Source of the DNA: Selaginella moellendorffii
Taxonomy: Eukaryota; Streptophyta; Lycopodiopsida; Selaginellales; Selaginellaceae
DNA: 64,000 nucleotides
NCBI RefSeq assembly: GCF_000143415.4
Contig: NW_003314301.1
Location: 1,424,314 to 1,488,313, forward strand
Direction of reading: 5' to 3'
The notes under the pieces were generated by a model. That model was not told the origin of the DNA and ran no database searches. It saw only the letters and a list, made by a program, of their open reading frames with translations. Each line of letters begins with the position of its first letter. Positions within the stretch are counted from its first letter, which is position 1. This document shows positions 33,961 through 44,272 of this stretch, piece by piece. Position numbers and translations under genes: made by a program.

Positions 33961-36900
33961 ACTACTCTTAACATATTCACAAAATATGGCAGAAATGGAG
34001 CAGTGCCCAAGTGCGCCTGATGGCGGTGTTGGGCCCGAGTCGGGGGCTAGATCTGATAATGGTGCTACTGGAGGTGTAGCTGAAGCTGAAAGAGAAGTGG
34101 AGCTACCTGAACACATTGTCGACAAGCGCTTCCAAGAGACAGTTTTGAGAACTAAAGAGAAGGCCATTCACACGACTCTGGAGTCTCTCAAGTGGGAAGG
34201 CCCAGGGCACATGATCCGAGAAATCCCACTATGTCGATTCACTCAGACAAGCATCGTTTGGTCTGCTTCACCGCACTTCGTCAACATGGACATCTATAGT
34301 CTGTACAAACAGAATGGCCTTGGGACAAACATAGGTATGTTCCTTGTTTCGGTTTTCAAGCCAGGAACGACAAATACCCTCTCGGTGTCACCGGAAATCG
34401 AGAGGGATTGGGATGACATTTGGAAAATGAAGTCCCGTGAATTTGACAACAAGCTTATGAGCCATCCTGAGACTCAACAATTTGTGGGGAAAATGTTCTA
34501 CATTATCGACAGAAATCATTGCTGGTGCGCGTGGATGAAGTGCATCCGAGAATGCTTCCGAGACGATCCTGTCTATCACATCAATGTTCCGGTTGGACAT
34601 GTACACGCGAGAGGATCTCTAGATGTGGCAAGGCTTGTGATAGCTTGCCACAAAATTAATGCGTAAGTACCTCTCCTTCTTCAATCACTTTTAACAATTT
34701 GTGTTTTGCAGACTGGGACAGTTTGCAGTGCAGAAACAAAGCCTAGTACATGATATCGAGCAGATCCGGTTTCTTGCCAATCTCGACGAGGATGCAGTCC
34801 GTAGCCACTATGGTGATGATTTAGCATCACTTATTTGACATCAACGAGGTCGTCAGGATGCCAATAGATGGTACAAGAATCCAGTGGCTTTTATGACAGC
34901 TGTGTGGAGTAAGGTATGTTCTTTTAAGTATACTTCTTATCATAGAATGTTTGTGTTGTCTTCAGCCATTGGTGAAGGTTAAGCAAGATGCATATGCACA
35001 GTCGCATCGAGCTGAAAATGATCAAGAACTCTCAGAGCATTTAGCTGCAATTGACAAGAAAATCAACAGCACAAAGAAGACAAAGGTAAAGAAATTACTT
35101 AGTATGGCTGACCCTTGATACCCAAAAGAGTGGTTCGATATTATAATAGAGATTGCTTGTCATGAAAGTAAGTATTGTTTGTATTTACATGAAGGTTCTC
35201 ACAAAAGTTATTTTTTAGTGGGCAAGACTCCAGATGAGATTATTTACAACATCTCAAAGTCAAAGCTTACATATGAGGAACAGATACACATTCTGAACGA
35301 CCTCAATAGCAGACTCAGGGAAGGAGAAAAAGGTTTGGACAGTATGATGGAGACTGTGATGAGGAGGACCGTTTACATTTCACAAACTGTATATGAAGGG
35401 GAGATGTTTCTAGCGCCTTTCATAGGGGATGATTCTGAGCAACTTCCATTTAAGGACTTCGTCACCATTGAGCTTACAAAACTTGGAGAGGACTGGCTGC
35501 CAAAGAAGGCTACAAGCACGACTCCATTTGATAAACAACTTGGCGAACCTTACTTCATGTGTCGAGCGGCTTTCAGGTAACATACAATTTCTCAACTATA
35601 CTCAATTGTTTATATTCTATTATAGGTATCTCCAATATAGAGGCGTTCCTCTCGAAACACCGGTATGCACACGCCTCCTGAGGCATGGTGTGAGAGATGG
35701 AGGCATGTACCTGACAACAATGAAGTTTCCAGCAGCAATAAAGCGCGCTTATCCTTGGGAATTGGAGATGCCAGATTATGAACCAACCCACCATGAGGCT
35801 GCAAGAGGCAACAATGATGACGAAGATGATGGCCATGAGAATGTCGACCCTGTTGGTGCCAATGGCAAACAGAGTGAAGATGGCGGTGAGAATGAGATTC
35901 TTCGAGACGAAGTCGAGCAAGAGAACCAGAACATCCAAGAAGTTCTACTTCGACGAAAGCGAGCAAATCCACATCTGGAGGAATTAGTCAACAGTGATAA
36001 TGATCGTCCAAGACGTCCCCGTAACCGAGGAACTTCTCGAGGTATATTTCTTTTTATTCTCTCCTTTTCTTAGTTCCTCAAAATGGTTGCAGCAAAAACT
36101 GTCGGGAGTAACTTCATTCCAGCTCGTCTTGATGCTCGAGAAGAGGACTTGGAGGAACTTACATCTACCACACGCCACATGACGGTATGTAAATTTTTCT
36201 TAAGTTCACATCTTATCTTTGTCTTCTCTCCCTAGATTCGCCCTGTATCTCTAGTGGCATTCCGTGGTGAAGTTGGGATCTTTATTGGCTCCTATAGTTC
36301 ATTGATGGCATCTTTTGAGGAGGATGCTGAGAATATGGCTATCTGGCAAAAGTGGGAGCGCTTTTGTCAGAAGATCCATAGGCGACTGCTCAAGAGCACA
36401 AACTTCATGCTCTTTGACATGCTAGATGGTCTTCCAGACGCTAATGGTGATGTCCCAAGCTAGAACAACCTGACTAAAGACCACTTGAAGGATGCATTCC
36501 TTTTGGCAGCAATTCTCTTTCACACAACCGGTCAAGTTGCCTTCATTCTCCCGAATGACCCCCATTGGATGTCCTGCCTTATGAGGTATGCAAGTCGAGT
36601 CAACTTCAAGAGGTTCTCTTCCGGATGCATCATGGATAGTGTTAGGGTCGACACCAAAGGTGTCCTAGGCATGCCAGAGAAGGTAAGAAATCATTTTCTG
36701 TTTTGGTTGTCTCTAAAGTTTTATTATTCAGGTTATGATGTGGACCTACCATGTGTTTTGCAGAAAAGAAAATGACAGTTTTCGTGATAGCGAGCGTGCT
36801 GCAAGGGTTTTGCCAGGGTATGATAGCTTTACTGACATCATACCAAATCTCATAGATGACGACATCCGCAACACATTGTCTGGGTATCAGTTCCGATCTC

Positions 36901-37261
36901 CATCGGCGATGCATGTCCTACTTGAGCTTTATTGCCCAACTAGAGGTGTTGTCATCGATTGCATAGCAGGTAGTGGTTCGATGGTCGAAGCAGCACGTGA
37001 CTCTGGTAGATCAGTGTTTGCAATTGAAGAATATGAGTTCTTCAAACGCCGTCTTCGAGGTTTTCGTCCTTCTCTATCAGTTGCTTCTAGGAGGTAATTT
37101 ATGATGTTTTAAAAGCTTATAAATAATATATATTTAGTTTTCTAGAAGTCTTCCTAGGTATGCAATGTGTAAATTGAGGAGTGGTATGAAAAATCTATTT
37201 ATTAATGATACATTAAAAGACAATTGAATGCAATGAGAAAGATGTGTCACATGTCAATGTG

Positions 37262-37372
37262 ATAATGATTGTGACACTGACAGTGTCAGTGTAGCAGATA
37301 GCGACAGTGATAGTATCAGTGACAAAGACAGTGTCAGTGTCAGAGATGACAAAGTTACAGTGTCAGTTTGTC
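37262..37372. repeat. CAGTGT/GACAGTGTCAGT repeat downstream of locus 1 methyltransferase
   Basis: Short units gacagtgtcagt are repeated with variation (acactgacagtgtcagtgt, gacagtgatagtatcagtgac, gacagtgtcagtgtcag). The first is a perfect palindrome with 8-bp arms around 3 bases. Confidence 0.7.
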
Positions 37373-37447
37373 AAATTTCATAATTACTAGTATTATCAGT
37401 TTATTATCTATAGGTAATACAATTTTGTTAATAAAAAAAAGGCGAGA

Positions 37448-37466
37448 GGGGGGGGGGGGGGGGGGG
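37448..37466. repeat. Poly-G run (19 G)
   Basis: An uninterrupted run of 19 G lies between the two convergent gene groups of locus 1. Its exact length is unreliable in most sequencing. Confidence 0.8.
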
Positions 37467-37509
37467 ATGAATAATATCATAGTGTAAGAATTATTAGTGG
37501 CTGGAATTT

Positions 37510-38058
37510 TTAGTAGAATAGCCTAAAAATACCATATTCAGCACTTATGGATATAGGATTTACTAACGGAATATTGTTCCTCACCATGAAATGATAATGA
37601 TTGTGTGTTCTTAACTCTTTCTTGATTTTCTTATACATCCATTTATGCACACCTTCCACACCAATTCTTGGGCAGTTGTGACAATGTTCTAGAAAAGTTT
37701 CTAGACCCATACAGCCTTCTGTTTTATCTAAATAAAAGTAACAGATGGGACACTGGAGATAATATGTGTTCATTCTTTCAAAAGTTTCAACCATATCGGG
37801 AGCAAGATCTTGAAGAAACATCTGGCATTGCTCTTGAAGCACATGAGGCAATCCATCTTTAGTAGCAACATCTAGAACATTATCTGGAAGAGGGATCTCT
37901 TGTTCAGTCACACTTGGGGCTACAAAAGAAAAAGCTTCACAACGATTGATGTATGGAGGGAAAGGTGGAATGTTGGTAGAAGTTGGAGACAGAGGTGGAG
38001 ACTTATATGAAATGCATGGGGGCCAAGTGCGAGTAGCAATAACATTTTCCCTAGCCAT
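37510..38058 (-). CDS. Small Cys/His protein 1 of locus 1 (unknown function)
   Basis: A 182-residue protein. The N-terminal third is Pro/Ser-rich (PPLSPTSTNIPPFPP). The C-terminal part has a possible zinc site YYLQCPICYFYLDK...LEHCHNCP (CxxC then HCHxxC) and the segment VHKWMYKKIKKELRTH. It is a tandem paralogue of the frame at 38317-38883 and converges on the ParB-methyltransferase gene. I know no family for it. A DNA- or RNA-binding accessory protein of the element is a guess from the Cys/His spacing. It is one of only two locus-type genes without an internal stop (the other is the SPYYTPG gene at 55274), although introns could be present. Confidence 0.6.
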   Translation of the reverse strand: MARENVIATRTWPPCISYKSPPLSPTSTNIPPFPPYINRCEAFSFVAPSVTEQEIPLPDNVLDVATKDGLPHVLQEQCQMFLQDLAPDMVETFERMNTYYLQCPICYFYLDKTEGCMGLETFLEHCHNCPRIGVEGVHKWMYKKIKKELRTHNHYHFMVRNNIPLVNPISISAEYGIFRLFY

Positions 38059-38316
38059 TCCTACACTCTAAACAAACTAAAATTTCAATGTTGAAAGCAT
38101 CCTTTATTAGTATTTATACTAAGAAAAGATCTAGGGGTTCTTGAAAGTTTAAATTGTCAGTCTCAAAAAAGGGACTTCAGAATTATAACAATGTCAGAAC
38201 CACTTGTATATATAATAATATCTTTATACATGCTAGAATAATATCATTCTTGAAAATATAAGATTTTCCACTTTACTCATAAAGAATTAACCTTTTGAAA
38301 AAACTATGCATGACTT

Positions 38317-38883
38317 TCATATTACATTAAAGGGTGGCCTAAATATCCCATATTCAGCACTTACTGATGCAGTGTTCACCAATGGAATATTGTTCTCCAC
38401 CATGAAATCATAATAGCTGTGTGTTTTTAATTCTTTCTTGATTTTCTTATACATCCACGCGTGCACACCTTCCAAACCCGCTCTTGGGCATTTGTGACAA
38501 TGCTCAATAAAATTTACCAAACCCATGCAACCATCTGTCTTGTTTAAATAAAAGTTGCATATAGGACACTGGAGATAATATGTATCTACATTAAGCTCCC
38601 CTGCCATATCTGGAGCAAGATCTTGAAGAAAATATTGACATTGCTCTTGAAGCATTGGAGGCAATCAGACTTTTTTAACAACATCATAAGGAAGGAGTTT
38701 TTGTTTAGTTGCACTCGAGGTCGCAACTGAAAGAGCCTCACAACAGCCCTCAAAATGAAAAGGAGGATTGTTGCGTAGAGGTGAAGGTGGATTATTGGTT
38801 GAGATTAGAGATGGAGGTGAAGACTTATATGAAAGGCCTTCGGGACCAAAAGTAAACTTCTTTCTAACCATTGCAACACACAA
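38317..38883 (-). pseudogene. Small Cys/His protein 2 of locus 1 (one in-frame TGA)
   Basis: Tandem paralogue of the 37510 gene: ...SYKSSPPSLISTNNPP..., then after a TGA at 38665-38667, LPPMLQEQCQYFLQDLAPDM, YYLQCPICNFYLNK, IEHCHKCP, MYKKIKKELKTH. The frame is the same on both sides of the TGA, so one base change separates it from an open frame. The stop is at 38317 side and the start near 38871 (MVRKKFTFG) or 38883. Function unknown. Confidence 0.55.
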
Positions 38884-39263
38884 GAAGAATTAAACTTCCT
38901 AGCAATAAGAATTCTCTCATTAATATACTATATCTCAATCTTGGGAATGATGTTTTATTATGACATGACACTATAGTGAATGATAATTGTCAGTCTTAGT
39001 AATTACAACCTACTATGAGAAACAAGTGGCTATAGGGTTTCAGAAGCTAAAAACTAGCATATAAATTAATATGTAGCCTTATTTTATATAGTTGGCCTAC
39101 CATATATAATAATAGCGAATATACACAAGCACGCGAGTATGCCTTTTTGCAAGATTACCTTTCAATCCCAAAATCATATATAGATTTAATTCTTTGATTT
39201 GTCTACATCATATATCTTTGCAAAGACAAAACATATCAAAAGAAATAAGACATATATAAAAAC

Positions 39264-39557
39264 TTACATTTTTTTATAATATTTTAGTGGATTACAAAAG
39301 CCATTGAAAAGTTTATAGAGTGGATTTATTAGTGCTTTCCGCTGTGCTGTCCATTTCTTCTTTCTCTTGCTCTGGATTGTTGTTTCGGAAGTAACAGAAG
39401 CATTTTTATCAATAGTGACAGTGGTCTCCACATTCCCGGATGGGTAATAAGGACCAGGCGTGTAATATGGAGATTATGGTAGTGAAACAAAATTCACATT
39501 CTCACATTTCTGTATGCTAAAACTACTTACAGATTTTTTGTCTTTCTTGCTTCCCAT
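39264..39557 (-). pseudogene. Small SPYYTPG protein, locus 1 copy
   Basis: From the ATG at 39557: MGSKKDKKSVSSFS, VNFVSLP, a TAA (about 39474-39476), SPYYTPGPYYPSGN, then VTSETTIQSK and a basic tail ending KYYKKM. The central part matches the plus-strand gene at 55274-55531 (YISLPNSPYYTPG...VTSETTIQSK). Sharing this gene as well as the ParB-methyltransferase gene is the best evidence that loci 1 and 2 are copies of one system. Function unknown. Confidence 0.6.
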
Positions 39558-39967
39558 CTCTGTAAACCCTAAAGAATGAACGAGTGAATCAGTGTTTCAA
39601 ATTATTTATATATTTCTGGTCAATTGTTGAAATGTTAAAATGTTGAAATGTACAATAGAAATTTTCCGGTTCATTTGAACTTCAATATTCCCATTTTATT
39701 TGGGACCAATAAAGCCCAAAAATTTCTATGGGTTCAGATGAACTTCTAATTCTAGAAATTGTATAAACTGCATTAGAAAGATTCAAAAAATAAAAATCTC
39801 TCTGAACCATTGATACTTAAACTCATAAATTTCAAGTTCACCAAAGAATAACATTTTTCTGACTTAATATTTCCTTATAAAACTTATGGTTGACTATGTT
39901 GACTAGCATTAAAATGAGCTGAATTGAGCTCAACTCGTGAGCTCAACTCAACTTTGGACCATCCCCT

Positions 39968-40426
39968 CCCTCTATATTTGAACCCCATGGATCGTATTTC
40001 GAGTCGTTCCCTTTGGTTGCTTACAATCCACCACGCTTCCTTGCAAGTTCACGCCCTCGTGAACGGAAGTTGAGAGCCACAACTCTCCCGAGAGCCTCGC
40101 TCTCTTGACCCCCTACCCCTCGGGTCGAGCCCAGCGGGAGCAAATTGGACCAACAAGATGTCAATCAACATGTGGTATGATTCCCTTAACCAACCAACAG
40201 AGTCAGACCTGAGACCCCTCTCTAATACCAAATGTAAGCTCCTGAGTTTGGACTTCCCGAGAGGTCACCCAACCCAGTACTATTCAAACCCAAGGACATT
40301 TAACCCCAACTATCCCAAGACCCTTAACCGATTGGAAAAGGGGGTGCACCCTTGTTCATGGGCCCTTTCCCTCTATATTTGAACCCCATGGATCATCTTT
40401 CGAGTCATTCCCTTTGGTTGCTTACA
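39968..40426 (-). mobile_element. TRIM element 3 (5'-truncated on the plus map)
   Basis: The last 58 bp of one LTR (39968-40025), the internal region with the PBS complement near 40220-40232, and a complete 194-bp LTR (40233-40426) are present. It diverges more from the copies in the Ty3 element than those do from each other, so it is older. ORFs 40049-40231 and 40158-40382 are repeat translations. Confidence 0.85.
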
Positions 40427-40656
40427 CTAATGTGGTGGATCGTGTTGAAAATGAAGGAATGAAATTCTTAAAGATTGATTTCGACACAATTGCAATCAAA
40501 CTACAATGGATGAGGATTGTAGAGATATATGCTAGGCTTGAATCTCTTAATATAGAAGATTTAGCCGAAAAAAATCTTCCAAATGAGGATGTGATTATTA
40601 AAGAAGATGCTGGAGATGTCAAGGAACTTGCCGAAGATGTTGAAGAAGATGAGTAG
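40427..40656 (+). other. Open acidic segment, unknown
   Basis: VVDRVENEGMKFLKIDFDTI... ends in the acidic tail KELAEDVEEDE and TAG. The reading frame enters from the TRIM LTR, so the segment is a 3' gene fragment. I do not recognise it. Confidence 0.25.
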
Positions 40657-40658
40657 TA

Positions 40659-40686
40659 GTTGGTTTGGTTTGGTTTGGTTTGGTTT
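40659..40686. repeat. (TTTGG)n microsatellite
   Basis: ttggtttggtttggtttggtttggttt, about five units. Confidence 0.8.
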
Positions 40687-40834
40687 AATGCTTTAATTTT
40701 CCTACTATTATTAGTGTGGTTTTACTAAAAACAATTTTTTTTTATCAAAAAAAAATTATGAACCATTTGGTTGTTCGGCATTTTCATGGCCGGTCGATAA
40801 CCATGGTCAGCTGGTCAGCTGGTTAGCATTCAGA

Positions 40835-41485
40835 ATGGTCAGGACCAACCTTGGTTGCAACACTTGCAAACTAGGAAAAACAAAGTTAAGAATCAAGGAT
40901 GAAAAAACAGTTGCAATAGAAGTTAGAAAATACCAAGAAAACGAGGTGAAAGAAATTATCCAAGAATACAAACCTAAAAAGATTAACGATAGCTTAGAAC
41001 AAGAAGAGAAACAAAGCTTTAGTTGCTTTCTAAAACTCCAAGAAACAATTTTGCAACTCTTTTACAAATTGTCTAGCAAATAGAAAGAATGCAAAAATGA
41101 GGAAATGTTGAAAGAATTAACATTTGTTTTCAACACTGATTTGATGAGAGTCATAGCAGCAACAAAGTATAGAACCTTTGAACCACAAGTTCATTGGTTT
41201 GTTGACACTCTTAGATTTAGAGATTTTGAAGAGAATGCAAAATTACTTTACCGACTTCTTCAAAATCCTCTTGGTGTAATGCTATCAACAAGCACTCTTA
41301 TTGAACTATATATTATAGCGTATTGGCATCATTTAGGATGGACGAGAATAGTTGGAGAATTAAGAAATCGAGGACAAGGCAATCAACAAATTCGAATTAT
41401 GAATTCGAGTTCAAGAAACCGACGGGAATCTGAATTTGAGTCAAGTTCAAGGGAACGACTTAAAAGCTCAAGGATTATAAATTGA
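40835..41485 (+). pseudogene. Unrecognised ORF with one in-frame TAG
   Basis: A single frame of about 216 codons is broken only by TAG at 41081-41083: CNTCKLGKTK, KTVAIEVRKYQENEVKEIIQ, LSSK, stop, KECKNEEMLKELTFVFNTDL, VHWFVDTLRFRDFEENAKLL, LIELYIIAYWHHLGW, then a Ser/Arg-rich tail. A related-looking open piece follows at about 41622-41797 (LNILRSILGDPVSRFQTYNV, EAREVINSDRERERIIQQ). It looks protein-like but matches no family I can name. It is probably part of a transposable element. Confidence 0.35.
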
Positions 41486-41797
41486 AAGATGAGAAATTTA
41501 AGACGGAATCACAATGGGCCAAGATTAAATACAATAACAAACTTCAACTTTGACATTGAGGTCTAATGTCGAAACCCCAGCTTAGAGATAAATATCACTC
41601 ACAACTAACAAGGAAGAGTGTATCCAAGAAATCTCAACATTTTAAGGAGTATTTTAGGAGATCCTGTGTCAAGATTTCAAACTTATAATGTAAGAATATT
41701 AATTAAGATTATACCTTGGGAAGCTCGTGAAGTGATCAACTCTGATCGTGAAAGAGAACGTATTATACAACAAAAGGAAGCTGAACAACACTGGTAA

Positions 41798-42834
41798 GTA
41801 TAGAATCAGGGAAATGAACCATCATGAAATCAAAGGCGACATGTAAGGTAGAACCAATGAGTTAACACAAGAAGCTAACAAAATCAAGAATTCATTTGAT
41901 AGACACAAGGCATTACAGAGTTGCAGGAAGCAAATAAGTGATTACTGATTGAATACAAAAATGTTATTTTAGTTTAGTTTAGAACACATTAGATCAAGGA
42001 GATTTTACACTCGACAAAAGTCCTATACATGAATATACCTATCTCAAGATAAAGAAAGGACCTTAGAGAAAAGAGTGTTGCATAGGTCCATGCACACACA
42101 AGATCAAAGCTAAAGAAAGGAATCTTTACCTTGACACTAGACTCAACTCAAGGATAAAGAGGTCCACAAAACAGGAATTTTGAAGACCTATACTCAATGA
42201 AGAAACTGAAGATTGAAGGGTTCGAATATATTGAGCCATAACCACAATCTTCCAATCTCATGACTGATTAGAAAACATAGTCTTTGGTTATAAGAGCCCA
42301 TATCTTGGGAAAAGAAGCCCAAAACCACTATATGAATACTTGCTAAGAATTGGACTCTTACAGTGAGTCTTGATGATATATATTTTTGTTTGATCCAATC
42401 TTGGAGAATAATACCACACCTGACATCTTATCAACTACCTTAACCATATAAAAATACCTTTCTTGAGTCCGAGTAGGAAAGTGACCTTGAGTAGAGACTC
42501 AGGAAGAATCAAAAAGAAATACTTAATTGAAGATTCAAGCCAGGAGCTTGACTTCTGATTATGATTGAAGATTCAAGACAATATAGATTGACTTCATTAC
42601 TTACAAACAAACAAGTTTTAGGATATTAATACATACACCTTCAAACAAATATTATTACAAGGATACTCAAGACATAGAGCTTGAATCCAATTATACCTTG
42701 AAGATTTAAGGCAATTTCAAGAAACTAACTCGAAGACTCAAGACATATAGCTTGACTTCAACTTTACACAAATATACCACCAAAGTGAAGGTTTCTAAAA
42801 CAAGAATATCTCAATATATTTAAACGACTGAATA
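41798..42834. repeat. AT-rich region with GATTCAAGACA...GCTTGACTTC-type imperfect repeats
   Basis: No gene seen. Between about 42500 and 42770 four imperfect units of the kind gattcaagacaatatagattgacttc recur at roughly 60-80 bp spacing. Confidence 0.35.
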
Positions 42835-42837
42835 GAA

Positions 42838-42860
42838 GCTCTATTTCGTTAAAGTGGGAA
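42838..42860 (-). repeat. LTR fragment shared, inverted, with 56166-56188
   Basis: GCTCTATTTCGTTAAAGTGGGA is the reverse complement of the 22-bp segment at about 56167-56188, with weaker similarity beyond. Locus 2 is thus bracketed by inverted pieces of one repeat, probably the LTR of the second Ty3 element. Confidence 0.5.
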
Positions 42861-43277
42861 TTGTCATTATCCCACTTGTAAAATAAGGTTTCCAAACCTT
42901 TATATAGTATATAAATATAACAAAATTCAACTGCATTGAGGCACATGCCATTTTATTTTAAACAAGGAAATGTCTACTCAATCACTTCTCCTCCCCCTGC
43001 CACTGCTTCACCTCTCTCTTCTCCTTGTCATCGTCGTCCAATTTCTTTCCATCCTTTTAATATTGGCTCAGTTGCTCCGAGTCTAGGTGGAGCCCAAGTC
43101 CCCATTCAATCTTTACTTTCCCCTTATTAATAAAACAACTTCGTAGACTTCCAATAACATGCTGTAACACTTCTAGTATAATGCAAATCCTCTCAAAGAA
43201 TTGTCTTTTAATATTAATACAATGGCATGGAACCCCATGCCATAATAAGTTACATTTTTAAATAAATACATGCCATC

Positions 43278-44162
43278 TCAGACTGTTATTTTTTGCCTCC
43301 AACACCTATACAATAATCTTGGAATTTCATCACTCTCCACACTATCAGGATTTAAACCCAATAGTAATGCCATCTCTTCTCTAATACGTCCACACTCATG
43401 TTCAGTGGTCGAAGAACCCATCCGGTTGAGCAGATTATGGAGATGCGGATAGTGCTTGGCTAGACAATATACATGCCATAAATGATGACTGGTGTCTGTC
43501 AGATCAAATGGCTTCTGATATACCGTTCCATCTGCCATTTGGTTGATTTCTGCAGCCACCTTCTGGACTGGCCGGTTCTCTATTACCATCGCTCTAAGCC
43601 GTTTTGCAAGGTCCCCCAGAACATATGGTTTCTTCTCCCTAGTTTCCATACTGCAAAAGATGGGGTGCACTGCATATGTGTGCGTGTTCGCTGCAGTTTT
43701 AATCGGCGAGTCATCGATGATGAGGATTTCACTTGACCTAGCAGTCCGGTTCATCACTACAGCCTCTAGCTTGACGAAGATGGGCTTGCTACCCCTCATA
43801 TGGACCATAGTCAAGCAATCCTCCTGCGTTAGGAGAAAGTCAAATGGTAATATTACTCGCGTCTGATCGTGCATCATCTATAGCAACGTTAATGCATTGT
43901 GGCGCATCATGGATGTCCAAACTCCCAATTGCAAATTGAACCCAGCCCTCTGTTTTAAGTGTCGCATGGTCATTATTAGATCTCGTAGTTTCTCTCGTGT
44001 GATTAATGTGAATCTGTCTCTTTTGACCAACTTGTGACCACAGGCTTTGGAGGGTGCAGTGACATTCGAGGACGAGCCACACTCATGGGAGAAAAGGACA
44101 CCGTTCAGATCAAAAACGATACAGTACCTTTGCCGTGACTCTAAAATGAAATGCGTCAGCAT
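43278..44162 (-). pseudogene. FCP1/NIF-type HAD phosphatase domain
   Basis: The motif CIVFDLNGVLFSHE corresponds to the HAD nucleophile motif DxDx(T/V), with Asn in place of the second Asp, as I recall for some plant NIF-like HAD proteins. Next LGVWTSMMRHNALTLL is the NIF/FCP1 (I/V)WTS motif, then an in-frame TAG (43878-43880), then EILIIDDSPIKTA, the acidic motif III. The C-terminal third (LWHVYCLAKHYPHLHNLLN) is typical of domain ends rather than catalysis. Known members dephosphorylate phosphoserine proteins; with Asn the activity is doubtful. The exon starts at 44140, and the upstream frame links it to the repeat region and methyltransferase-like part. Confidence 0.82.
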
Positions 44163-44272
44163 AAAAAATGGTACAAGTCAATTTTACCATCTACAATATT
44201 AGCGAATGGTGCACTCGATGGTCGTTGAGAGGGTTTTGGTCGAGGAAACGTGAAGGGCGGAAATACTCTCCT

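Larger units (their letters stand above)
32812..37097 (+). pseudogene. Locus 1: ParB-like domain / DNA methyltransferase fusion protein
   Basis: Proposed exons: 32812-32823, 33539-34662, 34712-34913, 34966-35576, 35626-36041, 36093-36184, 36236-36682, 36732-37097. Every junction is GT...AG and in phase, and six of seven introns are 49-52 nt. After a 90-residue Pro-rich repeat comes a ParB-like domain: MIREIPLCRF, then FYIIDRNHCWCAW, matching the ParB DGNHR motif with G-to-R and R-to-C changes. A basic and acidic linker follows. The C-terminus resembles beta-class N4/N6 DNA methyltransferases: a possible DPPW-like NDPHW (about 36559), then SPSAMHVLLELY and the motif I DCIAGSGSMVEAA (about 36958-36996). 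Phage proteins with this ParB-methylase layout are known. Lesions: TGA 34836, TGA 35116, TAG 36461, all explained by C-to-T. Likely an inactive copy. Confidence 0.8.

Noticed and set aside
33690-33971. Poly-His ORF (HHHYHHHH...) and the matching minus-strand Gly/Val-rich ORFs
   Set aside because: They are other-frame readings of the CCACCACCATTA repeat that codes for the Pro-rich tract of the ParB-methyltransferase gene.
41578-41800. A pararetrovirus or other viral origin for the open block
   Set aside because: No diagnostic motif (movement protein, RT or protease signature) is visible, so no call is made.
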